A stretch of 47,751 nucleotides of DNA, from IMG/VR virus record IMGVR_UViG_3300030099_006321, positions 1 through 47,751 of that record; one strand, written 5' to 3'. The notes below the pieces were generated by a model, which was given only the letters and a program-made list of their open reading frames with translations, searched no databases and was not told the origin of the DNA. Positions 1 through 7,545 of this stretch are shown one piece after another. Both the position numbers and the translations under genes were made by a program. Positions within the stretch are counted from its first letter, which is position 1. Each line of letters begins with the position of its first letter. Source of the stretch: a virus.

Positions 1-938
1 GTTGTGTGTTCTTGAGAGAACTTAAAACCATTTTCTTGTGCTCTGGCAAAGAGAGTGCCAGCAGTAATTCCTGCCCCTTTGGTGAACGATCTCCATTTGC
101 GTTGGCATTCACCAGGCCTGTAATTACTGCCTATTTGTGACCACTTATCCCATTCTTCGAGGAGCGAATCGTCGATCGAGTGCAGTGCTTGGCCAGCCGT
201 TAACCATTTTTCGTAGTCTTCTGCGTCTTCTGGTTTTAAAGTCCAGAGTGCTCTGATTGCTTCTTTGATTTGTCTGTCGTGACCAATTTGCGTATTGATC
301 GCAAAGGTCTCACCAAAGATACGTGAGTTACTTAAAGCTATCTTGCCTTGTGCTTTATTTTTCTTTGCGATGGCATTTAATATCCAGTCAGGAATAACCG
401 GTAAGTTGTGGACAAATGAATAGTCCTCACCATCCTTAGTGTAGTAACCATCCGTATCTGGATGGAACCCCATGAGGACACCTTGGTGCCGCTTCCAAAG
501 TACTTCAAGTTTTTCGCCATCGCCTTCGCCGTGCCAATTGTATTTATTACGGGCGAACTGGGGCCAGGATTTTTGAGGGACCAGATAAAGTTTGCGTTCA
601 CGACCTTCACGTCCGCTGCAGATCGTCAAGGTCCTGGGGAGAGCTTGATCAACCGTCAGTCCCGATTCTTGACGAATGACTTCATAGACGGTAGGGCCAT
701 CAATATCGACCCAAACTAAACCGTAAGGCTTGTTATAGACAGGACCAGAGATTAAACCTACACCACCAGCTTTACCTGAATCGAGTTCTTTTTTTACCTG
801 GTCAATAGTGAAAGGTTTGGCTTGCCATCCACCAATGTAAGGGTTTTTATTCATCCCAACTGGTGTCAAGGGCCAATCGAAAGGGATGAGATCTAAATTA
901 ACTTCTCCCGGTTTAATCCTTTTTGTCATTTGATTCAC
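1..938 (-). CDS. Bifunctional primase-polymerase (prim-pol, AEP) with PriCT domain, partial
   Basis: The gene runs off the left edge, so only about 312 N-terminal residues are visible; a helicase part may follow outside the window. The N-terminal part matches the archaeo-eukaryotic prim-pol domain: a GVGLISGP segment, the catalytic VDIDGP acid pair near residues 78-80, and an LPRTLTICSGREGR strand. A PriCT-2-like domain follows near residues 225-290 (IKEAIRAL..., YEKWLTAGQALHSID, EWDKWSQ, CQRKWRSF). By family it should synthesise primers for phage replication. I prefer the GTG start at 938: it overlaps the upstream stop as GTGA and has GAGGG seven bases before it. An ATG at 929 in the same frame is the alternative. 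Domain assignment is by motif reading only. Confidence 0.85.
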   Translation of the reverse strand, partial: MNQMTKRIKPGEVNLDLIPFDWPLTPVGMNKNPYIGGWQAKPFTIDQVKKELDSGKAGGVGLISGPVYNKPYGLVWVDIDGPTVYEVIRQESGLTVDQALPRTLTICSGREGRERKLYLVPQKSWPQFARNKYNWHGEGDGEKLEVLWKRHQGVLMGFHPDTDGYYTKDGEDYSFVHNLPVIPDWILNAIAKKNKAQGKIALSNSRIFGETFAINTQIGHDRQIKEAIRALWTLKPEDAEDYEKWLTAGQALHSIDDSLLEEWDKWSQIGSNYRPGECQRKWRSFTKGAGITAGTLFARAQENGFKFSQEHT

Positions 939-1108
939 GGTTGAACCCTCACTTTAAAGTGTTTCCAGGTTTCTGTGTCTTTCTGTGCTATTTCAAACGC
1001 ATGAACGTGAGCAATTGAAGGCAGAACAAAGGTATCGCCATCCTGTGCAGACACAATTGTCTGACAAAGCGCGGCGATCCAATGCCCCGTTGGGATCCTG
1101 ATCTCCAT
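935..1108 (-). CDS. Small protein of unknown function, coupled to prim-pol
   Basis: A 57-residue reading frame that starts MEIRIPTGHWIAALC and stops in a TGA that overlaps the GTG start of the prim-pol gene by four bases. The tight overlap and ordinary amino-acid composition support it as a real gene translated with prim-pol. A weak GAGAAG lies before the ATG. I recognise no family. A replication-related role is only a guess from position. Confidence 0.6.
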   Translation of the reverse strand: MEIRIPTGHWIAALCQTIVSAQDGDTFVLPSIAHVHAFEIAQKDTETWKHFKVRVQP

Positions 1109-1209
1109 GGGGCTTCTCGTTTTTTGATTTCTTTATCTTAGAGGTGCTATATCCCAAAAAAGTTTTAGTATTTCTACTCTTAGAATGATAGATAATAGGC
1201 TAAAAACTA

Positions 1210-2244
1210 ATGGCTACGGGCAAAAATGCAGGACAAGACATTCGCCGTATGCTGGGTATTCCAGATTACAAAGACAGGTTAAATACTTTTGATCTTAGAA
1301 ACGATGTCTATACGGAGAACCCAGCTGATGCAGAGATTGAAAGCATTAAATATAACCGTGGGAACGATATTATGACTGGTTCCACTCTTGCCAGAGACAA
1401 TAGGGAAGCAGGTTATGCAGCTGCTTTAGGGATGGCAGCTGGAGCAGATGAGGGTGGTGCAGCAACGACTAACACTCAATCGTTATTGATCAGGAAAGAC
1501 AACCAGAATTTAAAGGATGCGAACGCCAAAGCTGAATTTTCAAATATTTTGAATGGCGGTACACCGAATGAGGATATTTATTATGACAATATGGTTAGTG
1601 CTTTAGCTAGCAAAAACAATACTAATAATTCTCAGGTCGCTCCTGCAGATCCTGCTGGTAGCTTTACATACACTCCAGATAGCTATGCACCAAGTGCCAA
1701 CTTTAATCCGTTGGCTGACATCATGTCTGAGTTCGGGCCTTACCGTCAGGGTGTAATGGACGATATGAGGACTAATAGTCAGGCGATCATTGATGATTCG
1801 AGGACAAGGATTGATGACATCATGGATCCTGAAAGGCAGAGAGAGTTGCAAACAACTCTGCTTGATCCTTATATGCCAGAACGAGTAACAATGGATGATA
1901 TTAAAAACTTTAGTAAGGATGCAGCAGATTTAGCTACTAATACTGTGAACGATATCTCTGTTGGTGGTAATAATTACGGCGGACCAGGTGGTTTAGATGC
2001 AATTGCAGCACGGTTTGGCCAGTCAGAAATGTTTGGTCATGCAGATGCTGAGCAAGCAAAGTTAGCTGGTTTCTCTGATGCTGACATTATTAAGTACATC
2101 GAGGATACAGGGAATGCCAGCCAGAAAAATAAAACACCAGGTGCGGGTGGCCTGTTAGATCAGTTGAAAGGAATAGTCCCGTACACAACTGAAGGCATGG
2201 TGAATATTGATCGAGGACCTAATTATTTCCAGACAGGTTTCTAA
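1210..2244 (+). CDS. Hypothetical protein, probable virion-associated
   Basis: 344 residues, soluble and rich in Asp, Asn, Ala and Gly, with no signal peptide or membrane segment and no motif I recognise. The composition (many NN, GG and AA runs, low Cys) resembles the probable virion proteins of the rightward module after 33.4 kb, so a structural or packaged role is plausible but inferred. It diverges from the prim-pol unit across about 100 bp of AT-rich DNA that should carry promoters for both directions. It meets the nuclease gene tail to tail with overlapping stop codons. No strong Shine-Dalgarno precedes the ATG. Confidence 0.8.
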   Translation: MATGKNAGQDIRRMLGIPDYKDRLNTFDLRNDVYTENPADAEIESIKYNRGNDIMTGSTLARDNREAGYAAALGMAAGADEGGAATTNTQSLLIRKDNQNLKDANAKAEFSNILNGGTPNEDIYYDNMVSALASKNNTNNSQVAPADPAGSFTYTPDSYAPSANFNPLADIMSEFGPYRQGVMDDMRTNSQAIIDDSRTRIDDIMDPERQRELQTTLLDPYMPERVTMDDIKNFSKDAADLATNTVNDISVGGNNYGGPGGLDAIAARFGQSEMFGHADAEQAKLAGFSDADIIKYIEDTGNASQKNKTPGAGGLLDQLKGIVPYTTEGMVNIDRGPNYFQTGF

Positions 2245-3095
2245 TCCATCATTAACGGGACGATGTGATCAAGGTCGCTGTAATATTCATCGACGACCTT
2301 GAGCCACTTGTCCTGGAACTTGTTGAGATGATTCCTGGTGATTTTGAAGAGTTGTGTGGTGCCAGGAGTTGAGACGATGATGGCTGCCTGCTGCACTTTC
2401 ATGTTGAGTGTCTGTTCGATGCCGAGAGCGTAGGCACCAAGCTGCAACATGCACTTATTAAATTTCATGTAACCACCAAGCCTATCTCTCCATTCCTGAC
2501 TGCCTTTTGGTAGGTCTTTCGGCCACCAGCGACAATAAGGTTTGACGCTTGTCTTGAGATCAGCAAGTGTTAACTTACCACCAGCAATACCGATGATGTC
2601 AGGTGATCCAACCCACGGCCTTTCCTCCTCGTCTCGGCCCCAGACACGTCCGATTCCGTCGTCAGAGAGTGCGAATCGATGGTCGTCTCGGAGCGGAGTT
2701 TCTGCCCAGAGGACTTCCTGGAATTGCGAAAGAATCTCGGGCATACCTGTCCAAAAATCCTGATACTCCTTCGGAACGACTACGTCTTCTTTCTTCAGGA
2801 AATGCTCCATGCATGCGTGTATGGCAGTACCTCGTTCCGCTGCAGCTTCTTTGACCCCTGGGTTGTTCTTGGACCACATCTCTAATTTCTTTTTATTGGC
2901 TTCTGAGGCCGTCTCCGAAATGATTGTTGTAACAGACGCTGCCGGACCCGTGAGGAATGGCGTCTCATAATGCCTTTTGCCGTTGATGACGACCCTTGCA
3001 GGTTTTTTGTTGATCTCATTGAAAGCTTCAGGATCACGGTGGTAAATGTCGTAAACCGTTTCAGTAAGCTCTCTATTAGTCACGACAGTTTCCAC
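2241..3095 (-). CDS. PD-(D/E)XK exonuclease, RecB/Cas4-like
   Basis: 284 residues with the ordered motifs of the RecB-type PD-(D/E)XK nuclease fold: RGTAIH with His93, GSPDIIG with Asp166, LADLKTS with Asp179 and Lys181, and the QLGAYA helix near 218-223. This fold binds two metal ions and cuts DNA, and phage members act in DNA processing, recombination or host DNA breakdown. Length fits a single-domain phage enzyme. It lies near prim-pol and endonuclease VII, which fits a DNA metabolism block. The stop codon overlaps that of the convergent upstream gene. Confidence 0.85.
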   Translation of the reverse strand: METVVTNRELTETVYDIYHRDPEAFNEINKKPARVVINGKRHYETPFLTGPAASVTTIISETASEANKKKLEMWSKNNPGVKEAAAERGTAIHACMEHFLKKEDVVVPKEYQDFWTGMPEILSQFQEVLWAETPLRDDHRFALSDDGIGRVWGRDEEERPWVGSPDIIGIAGGKLTLADLKTSVKPYCRWWPKDLPKGSQEWRDRLGGYMKFNKCMLQLGAYALGIEQTLNMKVQQAAIIVSTPGTTQLFKITRNHLNKFQDKWLKVVDEYYSDLDHIVPLMMD

Positions 3096-3122
3096 TGATT
3101 TGTTTTCAGTTTACCTTACTAA

Positions 3123-3380
3123 ATGATGTTGATGGACCGTCGAATTATTGTGAGGACACGTGTGTCATTCCTGAAAAAACAAAACAAATGGCATGCTTAC
3201 ATAAAGTACTGCGATGGTGGAATAAAAGATCTAGGATATTTTGACAGCCAAAAAGAAGCGCAGGATGCACGTAACGCAGATCTATCTGAGCACGATGGAT
3301 ATCGAACAAAGGCCAGAACTACCGGACTCAATAGTGGATGCTATGGATTCAGTAGTGGAAGCATTCGCGAGTGTCCATGA
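3123..3380 (+). CDS. AP2-like DNA-binding domain protein
   Basis: 85 residues. Residues about 14-50 read like the AP2 fold found in phage HNH proteins: KKQNKWHAYIKYCDGG followed by LGYFDSQKEAQDARN (pattern: Lys-Trp-x-Ala-Tyr-Ile, Leu-Gly-Tyr-Phe-Asp, acidic helix). No HNH nuclease is attached. The last 25 or so residues look unlike a domain and overlap the start of the glycosyltransferase in another frame. It may be an independent DNA-binding protein or the remnant of a homing endonuclease. Start at the first ATG of the frame, without a clear ribosome binding site. Confidence 0.55.
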   Translation: MMLMDRRIIVRTRVSFLKKQNKWHAYIKYCDGGIKDLGYFDSQKEAQDARNADLSEHDGYRTKARTTGLNSGCYGFSSGSIRECP

Positions 3381-4026
3381 AGAGGTTGATTATTACTTTT
3401 ATGACAATGAAAGAGCCGAAAAATTTCTCAAGGACCATTACGACGAGAAAGTTTTTAACGCCTATCGATCTCTTAAATCTCTTGCTTATCGTGCTGATCT
3501 CCTTCGCTATTGTATTTTGTTTAAAACTGGTGGTTGGTATGTTGACGCTGCTATTTCTTGGGTAACACCAGTCGAGATCCCAGATCATGTTGACCTGGTG
3601 GCCTTTAGAAGTATTGGTCGCTATTCAATGAACAGCTGGAGTTGTGACAACGGGGTAATTTTTGCAAGGGCTGGACACCCTGCATTGGAAGTTGCCATCT
3701 TCAATATCATCAACAACGTCGACAATAAGTATTACGGCATGACGCCACTCTGTCCAACTGGTCCATCTTTATGGGGACGAAGTATCGCTGAGTGCGCGAC
3801 AGAAACTTACGAAGGCTTAGTTTTCGGGGATTGTATGGAGCTGACCCCCAACCATCCCAATAAAAATAAGAGTTTTGTCCTTCCTGGTGGGACGATCATT
3901 GCTGAGTGCAAGCCTGCGAATGGCGGAGATTTAAAAGCACTAGGCGCAAAAGATACTAATAATTACAATGAGCTGTGGCATTCCAAACAGGTGTATCAAT
4001 CCCCACTTACAGAGTCACTGATTTAA
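3265..4026 (+). CDS. Glycosyltransferase, GT32-like (DXD sugar-binding region)
   Basis: The segment ERAEKFLKDHYDEKVFNAY followed by SLAYRADLLRYCILFKTGGW and YVDAAIS matches the core of the OCH1/GT32 DXD-containing sugar-binding family, in which R-A-D-L-L-R-Y and G-G-x-Y-x-D are hallmark stretches. Family members transfer hexoses from nucleotide sugars; here the acceptor is unknown (host surface polysaccharide, phage DNA or virion). I place the start at the ATG at 3265 because MHVTQIYLS aligns with the usual first strand; an in-frame TTG at 3241 adds eight basic residues. It overlaps the AP2 gene by 116 bases and the next glycosyltransferase by 20. Confidence 0.75.
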   Translation: MHVTQIYLSTMDIEQRPELPDSIVDAMDSVVEAFASVHEEVDYYFYDNERAEKFLKDHYDEKVFNAYRSLKSLAYRADLLRYCILFKTGGWYVDAAISWVTPVEIPDHVDLVAFRSIGRYSMNSWSCDNGVIFARAGHPALEVAIFNIINNVDNKYYGMTPLCPTGPSLWGRSIAECATETYEGLVFGDCMELTPNHPNKNKSFVLPGGTIIAECKPANGGDLKALGAKDTNNYNELWHSKQVYQSPLTESLI

Positions 4027-4768
4027 CGGTGGACCAGCCACGCTTGAGGGCATAACGCACAATTTTGTCACGTTGAGAGAAGAACTTGGCGTGACTTAAC
4101 CAGGTGTTGTTCGAGGTGGCGACGTTGTCGGTTCCTAATTCACGGGCATAGAGTGAACCCCAGAGTTGTGATTGACAAGGTGGGTGTGGTGGACAGAAGC
4201 TTTGAACCCCGGCAACAATTTGTGCGTTCGCAGCGAACTGAATGTCCTCTCCGTTCTCAAAGCTGAAAGGCTTGAAGGCCCAGAAGTATGCAAGGTTTTG
4301 CCGATCAAAGAACCAGGCATGTCCGACCAGATCGACGCGCTCAGTCTTTGGATTCATTGTTGGCCAGCCGCAGCGGTAATGGTTTTCATATCGGAATGAA
4401 TTCAGGGTGACCCCAGCAGTACCAAGGATGGGTGCTTTGTACCCTTCTTCAATCAATTTACATTCAGTCTGTATACAATTCTCGAACCACTTGGATCCTG
4501 GGATGGTGTCGTCATCAAAGATGGCGACGTACTTTGTGTCAGCAAGGAGTGCAGCCGCAAAACGCCCGTGGAATTTGACATTATCGCTGCATTCAAACAC
4601 GCGATCGACATTAATATAATCCAAGTCCAGATCTGCATTGTCCTCATGGTAATTCACCCAGAGCCAGATGTGCTTTGGCGGGAACGATTGTGCCCTGATG
4701 GCTTCTACTTGTCTAGCTAGATTGTGTGGCCTCCGGTACAAAGTGAGGATTACGGTAACATCGAGCAT
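4007..4768 (-). CDS. Glycosyltransferase, GT-A fold (GT2-like)
   Basis: 253 residues. The start MLDVTVILTLYRRPHNL and the metal-binding AIFDDDTIPG near residues 82-91 are typical of GT-A family 2 enzymes, which use nucleotide-diphosphate sugars. A later FENGEDIQFAANAQ stretch fits the acceptor-side acidic motif. It is tail to tail with the GT32-like gene, with 20 bases of overlap, so the two sugar enzymes are neighbours on opposite strands. Substrate and target are unknown. No Shine-Dalgarno is seen before the ATG. Confidence 0.75.
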   Translation of the reverse strand: MLDVTVILTLYRRPHNLARQVEAIRAQSFPPKHIWLWVNYHEDNADLDLDYINVDRVFECSDNVKFHGRFAAALLADTKYVAIFDDDTIPGSKWFENCIQTECKLIEEGYKAPILGTAGVTLNSFRYENHYRCGWPTMNPKTERVDLVGHAWFFDRQNLAYFWAFKPFSFENGEDIQFAANAQIVAGVQSFCPPHPPCQSQLWGSLYARELGTDNVATSNNTWLSHAKFFSQRDKIVRYALKRGWSTVKSVTL

Positions 4769-4774
4769 CAGAAC

Positions 4775-4900
4775 TTAACGATATGCGTTAATATTAACTT
4801 GCATCGTAACCGATGCTGGGTACAAGTCGAGTACCCAATACCTTATTGACGAATACGTCTCTGAGGTAGACGGTTGGGAAGCACCAGTTAACCCCCGCAT
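4775..4900 (-). CDS. Possible 41-residue protein upstream of glycosyltransferase
   Basis: An open frame of 41 residues (start MRGLTGASQPSTSETYSS) that ends six bases before the glycosyltransferase start. AGAAGAGGT lies six bases before the ATG, a good ribosome binding site. Against it, the start and the ribosome site fall inside the hairpin at 4890-4924, and the opposite strand is also open across this stretch. No family recognised. Confidence 0.35.
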   Translation of the reverse strand: MRGLTGASQPSTSETYSSIRYWVLDLYPASVTMQVNINAYR

Positions 4901-4964
4901 TTTTTTACCTCTTCTGCGGGGGTTTCCTAGAGATAGTCAACCCTCGCAATTTGTGGGGGTTTTC
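4890..4964 (+). terminator. Two tandem GC-rich hairpins, possible terminators
   Basis: First hairpin: AACCCCCGCA at 4890-4899 pairs perfectly with TGCGGGGGTT at 4915-4924. Second: AACCCTCGCA at 4939-4948 pairs with TGTGGGGGTT at 4952-4961 (two G-U pairs), followed by TTTC. Both have short T tracts on the + strand, so they could end rightward transcripts before the zinc-finger/endonuclease VII pair. The two stems are near copies of each other. Confidence 0.55.
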
Positions 4965-4979
4965 TATTAGTATCTAACA

Positions 4980-5060
4980 ATGGGACATGTATTTGTTATT
5001 TCAATAGCCATCCTCTGGTTTGTGATGACTATCTATGTTCTCTGGAACGACCTGGTTTAA
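4980..5060 (+). CDS. Possible 26-residue membrane peptide
   Basis: Short frame that starts MGHVFVISIAILWFVMTIYV and would form a single transmembrane helix. It lies between the tandem hairpins and the zinc-ribbon gene. No ribosome binding site is clear, so this is a tentative call based on the hydrophobic composition only. Confidence 0.3.
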   Translation: MGHVFVISIAILWFVMTIYVLWNDLV

Positions 5061-5070
5061 AGGTGGTGTA

Positions 5071-5238
5071 ATGGATGTCAGCAAGATCTGCCGCCATTGC
5101 GAATTAGCCGTGCCGATTGAATGTTATAAGGTCAATCCTGTAGAGCTAGATCAACATGATCCGGTCTGTTTTTATTGCTTAAGAAAGATCCACCTTAGAA
5201 AATTACAGGGAAGGTATGACAACCAGGAAGTGCACTAA
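5071..5238 (+). CDS. Small zinc-ribbon-like protein
   Basis: 55 residues with two Cys pairs, CRHC and CFYC, about 27 residues apart, typical of a small zinc ribbon. I start it at the ATG at 5071, which has AGGTGG nearby; an upstream in-frame ATG at 5035 adds 12 residues. It overlaps the endonuclease VII gene by 23 bases and is likely co-translated with it. The N-terminal part of endonuclease VII has a similar Cys pattern, so the two may be related by duplication. Role unknown; DNA binding is a guess. Confidence 0.6.
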   Translation: MDVSKICRHCELAVPIECYKVNPVELDQHDPVCFYCLRKIHLRKLQGRYDNQEVH

Positions 5239-5611
5239 GTGTGGTGAGGTTAAGCCACTCGATGGATTCCATAAAGATTGTAGGCGTGAAGGTACGTTTC
5301 GCAGGTGGTGCAAATCCTGTGTCGCTAGAGCGGGAAGAGTTACCAAATTAAAGAAGTATGGAATAACTATTGATCAGTATGAAATGATGTTGGAACGCCA
5401 ACATTACGGTTGTAAAATCTGTGGTCAACAATGTGCAACAGGCAGGTCACTTGCAGTTGACCACTGCCATCAGACTGGACGAGTCCGTGGTTTGTTATGT
5501 ATTAAGTGCAATAAAGCACTTGGTTTATTAGATGATGATGTGAATAGAATGAACTTGGCCGCACAGTATCTCACATGCTCAGGCGAGTGGTTGCCTGGAT
5601 GTTCATGTTAA
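5216..5611 (+). CDS. Recombination endonuclease VII
   Basis: 131 residues. A leading zinc ribbon (Cys6, Cys9, Cys32, Cys35) precedes the endonuclease VII domain: YGITIDQYEMML, zinc Cys66/Cys69 in CKIC, catalytic DHCH at 82-85, then CIKC with Cys95/Cys98 and NKALGLLDDD. T4 gp49 of this family cuts Holliday junctions and branched DNA before packaging. A strong AGGGAAGG precedes the ATG. The gene meets the Dps gene tail to tail. Confidence 0.92.
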   Translation: MTTRKCTKCGEVKPLDGFHKDCRREGTFRRWCKSCVARAGRVTKLKKYGITIDQYEMMLERQHYGCKICGQQCATGRSLAVDHCHQTGRVRGLLCIKCNKALGLLDDDVNRMNLAAQYLTCSGEWLPGCSC

Positions 5612-6199
5612 CGACATTGATCCAGCCTCAACTAAGGGTTGCCATTGCCCGCAATGGCTTCCTTTATTTCTCAGCGTTGCCTTGATCTTCCAGCTGGCAG
5701 TGAAGGCATCCTCGATGAGTTCGGCCAGGTAGTGCTCGACATCAGGAGCATCTTCTCTGGCTGCTGTCTTGATCACTTTCTTACATAGTATTCCAAAGAA
5801 CTCCAGGTTGTCTTTGTAGGTGATGAGCATATCGTTTGGATCGTAAGACTCGATATGGTTGAATTCTTTACATTCTTTGAGCAATCCCTTGGCACACATG
5901 GGAAGCAAAAAATTGAGAGATCGGACCAGCTCACCGACTCGATCAAGTTGTTTTGTGTGCTTCTTGTATTGTTTCTTGGTGAATTCGTGCACCGATATGA
6001 AATTCGATGCCTCGAAGTTCAAATGAACCAGATGACTCTGGATCTGCAGGTTGACGAGATAACTAGCGCACTTGATCAGCTCGTTGGCGAGTCGAGCTGG
6101 GCCTTCTTTTTTATTCTTGGGCTGGGGCTTATCGTCTACTACTTCATTCATCTTTTCCGCAGTGCTCATGACTGGTTGGATAGGCATCCCACTAAACAT
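5603..6199 (-). CDS. dps: Dps-like ferritin superfamily protein
   Basis: 198 residues. A lysine-rich N-terminal tail (residues 1-45) precedes a four-helix ferritin-like domain. The residues His59, His71, Asp86 and Glu90 have exactly the H-x11-H-x14-D-x3-E spacing of the Dps ferroxidase centre, and the later ITYKDNLEFFGILCKKVI and LAELIEDAF segments fit Dps helices C and D. Dps proteins form dodecamers that oxidise and store iron and may coat DNA; the basic tail could bind DNA. In a phage this could protect DNA from peroxide or manage host iron. The ferroxidase match is directly visible; function in infection is inferred. Confidence 0.82.
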   Translation of the reverse strand: MFSGMPIQPVMSTAEKMNEVVDDKPQPKNKKEGPARLANELIKCASYLVNLQIQSHLVHLNFEASNFISVHEFTKKQYKKHTKQLDRVGELVRSLNFLLPMCAKGLLKECKEFNHIESYDPNDMLITYKDNLEFFGILCKKVIKTAAREDAPDVEHYLAELIEDAFTASWKIKATLRNKGSHCGQWQPLVEAGSMSLT

Positions 6200-6279
6200 G
6201 ATTTACTTCTCTACTTTGCACTTTTTATTTTAGGATAGAGTTATTAGATCTAAGTGTGATGGTTTGCGTTAGCTAACTG

Positions 6280-6501
6280 GTGAATCTTTCAGCCAAGGAG
6301 AAGGTTCTATTATTTTTTCTGGGTACAATCTTCTCAGTACAACTTATATTTTTGGGATGGTCTCTCTCCTACTGCATGAGTAGGGAAGGGTTATCCTCTT
6401 GTCCAGAGATTGGCAAGAGAGCAGAGCTGACATTTGGCGGGATGACCGCTACTGTGCTAGCCTTGATTACCAATATTGGAACGGGGAAATCACCAAAATG
6501 A
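6280..6501 (+). CDS. Small two-helix membrane protein (holin candidate)
   Basis: 73 residues with hydrophobic segments at about 8-31 and 48-64 and a charged tail. It is read from a GTG start. Size and topology would fit a class II holin, but no lysis gene is recognised next to it and such proteins are common in cyanophages without known function. The following gene overlaps its stop as ATGA, suggesting coupled translation. Confidence 0.65.
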   Translation: MNLSAKEKVLLFFLGTIFSVQLIFLGWSLSYCMSREGLSSCPEIGKRAELTFGGMTATVLALITNIGTGKSPK

Positions 6502-6698
6502 ATCCCTTAAAACAATATCGAAAGCTTCAAGGCCTTAGTGTTAAGGCAGAAGCATGTTTAACTAGGGAGGAGGCACAAAAAATTATTCGTAAGGCAAATA
6601 AAGCTCAGTACAAATTACAATTTAAAAAAGATGGATCGCTACGAAATAGAGAATTGGCAGAAAGTAAAGGAAGGACTGGAGAAAGCAGGAATGACTGA
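6498..6698 (+). CDS. Small basic protein of unknown function
   Basis: 66 residues, Lys/Arg-rich (starts MNPLKQYRKLQGLSVK), probably helical. Its ATG overlaps the stop of the membrane-protein gene by four bases. Its last 22 codons overlap the next gene in another frame. No family recognised. Confidence 0.5.
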   Translation: MNPLKQYRKLQGLSVKAEACLTREEAQKIIRKANKAQYKLQFKKDGSLRNRELAESKGRTGESRND

Positions 6699-6792
6699 TT
6701 CGTATTTATATAAACGAGCGTTACTTATTTGTGCTGGGCAACACAACATCCCTGGTTTGTTTGATGATTTACCTAATCATGAAACGTCGTAA
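6631..6792 (+). CDS. Small protein of unknown function
   Basis: 53 residues starting MDRYEIENWQKVKEGLEKAG, with a predicted helical, acidic-basic pattern and no membrane segment. It overlaps the previous gene by 68 bases in another frame and the convergent gene at its 3' end by 20 bases. The protein-like composition makes it more convincing than its position suggests. Confidence 0.5.
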   Translation: MDRYEIENWQKVKEGLEKAGMTDSYLYKRALLICAGQHNIPGLFDDLPNHETS

Positions 6793-7168
6793 TAAATTCT
6801 TCCTTACATTGATCTTGCTGACAATCTAATTCTGGTATGTTTACATCAAAGGACTCTACCATTTCATATCGACTCTGCTTGCAATCTGCAGCTACACCAG
6901 ACAGTGTTTTTTGGTGTGCAATAAAATCTGAGATTGCTTTTTCACGTTCAAAGTGTAGCGCCCTGCAGTAAGGACCAGCTTCATTGAGACAGAATTCTTC
7001 CCATAATCCTGTGTAGAGCCCATGGTATGGATGGTCAGGGTTCTCTCTACCTGAACACTTATACATATGGTTCATAAATAGAGCACGTTGACCCTGCTCT
7101 TCTACCCTGGCGCGTACCATTTCTTCGTAGGTTTGATTCCAGTAATTACTATCAGGATTCCACATCAT
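6773..7168 (-). CDS. Conserved-looking protein of unknown function
   Basis: 131 residues with four Cys and many aromatic residues (segments MVRARVEEQGQRALFMNHMY, HGLYTGLWEEFC). It looks like a compact globular protein of the type shared among cyanophages, but I cannot name a family. It is the last gene of a leftward series and is preceded by a twelve-codon remnant at 7165-7203 whose stop overlaps its start. Confidence 0.75.
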   Translation of the reverse strand: MMWNPDSNYWNQTYEEMVRARVEEQGQRALFMNHMYKCSGRENPDHPYHGLYTGLWEEFCLNEAGPYCRALHFEREKAISDFIAHQKTLSGVAADCKQSRYEMVESFDVNIPELDCQQDQCKEEFITTFHD

Positions 7169-7203
7169 GTGATGTCATCTTTTAATTTATATTGTTCTAG
7201 CAT
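7165..7203 (-). pseudogene. Twelve-codon remnant resembling a glycosyltransferase tail
   Basis: Encodes MLEQYKLKDDIT, close to the C-terminal end (MLERYQLKGDI) of the glycosyltransferase at 9293-10081 and to residues 6-12 (MLKQYKL) of the DUF3310 gene at 7878-8216. The repeated DNA word (ATGCTARAACAATATAAATTAAA) suggests that this block grew by local duplication and decay. Confidence 0.4.
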
Positions 7204-7211
7204 ATTTTTCT

Positions 7212-7367
7212 TTATATGTCTCCAAGTAGATCATATACCATGTAGATGATAAACACGAACGCAATACACAAACCAATTAAACCTGTAGTGACAGGCGCAT
7301 AAAACACACAAGCATAACATGCTGAAACCAATGTTATTGCCACTAGGAACCTAGTTGGTTTATTCAT
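7212..7367 (-). CDS. MNKP-family membrane micro-protein (copy 1)
   Basis: 51 residues with start MNKPTRFLVAITLVSACYAC and two hydrophobic stretches. The first five to seven residues are shared with three other tiny genes at 8424-8922, defining a local family. The start ATG lies inside the end of the upstream gene (eight-base overlap), which implies coupled translation. Membrane location is predicted; role unknown. Confidence 0.6.
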   Translation of the reverse strand: MNKPTRFLVAITLVSACYACVFYAPVTTGLIGLCIAFVFIIYMVYDLLGDI

Positions 7368-7536
7368 TGAGTGTCCATTTTGAGTTGAAGAAAACTTTTG
7401 TCCAGAACCTGACCCAACGATTGGGAATAGGCATATAGCTGTAGTAATCAATCGTTACCGACTGATTTCCAAACAGGTCAAGTGTGGCTTTGACCGGACG
7501 TACCAAAGGTTTGGTAAAAATGGGTGGTTGTGACAT
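7360..7536 (-). CDS. Small protein of unknown function
   Basis: 58 residues (start MSQPPIFTKPLVRPVKATLD), rich in aromatics near the C-terminus (YYSYMPIPNRWVRFWTKVF), no membrane segment. It overlaps the following MNKP gene by eight bases and sits between it and the 110-residue gene, consistent with one leftward transcript. No family recognised. Confidence 0.6.
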   Translation of the reverse strand: MSQPPIFTKPLVRPVKATLDLFGNQSVTIDYYSYMPIPNRWVRFWTKVFFNSKWTLNE

Positions 7537-7545
7537 CAGTAGCGA

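Noticed and set aside
5855-6238. 127-residue frame antisense to the Dps gene
   Set aside because: Dps frame has matching catalytic residues; this one is its complement.
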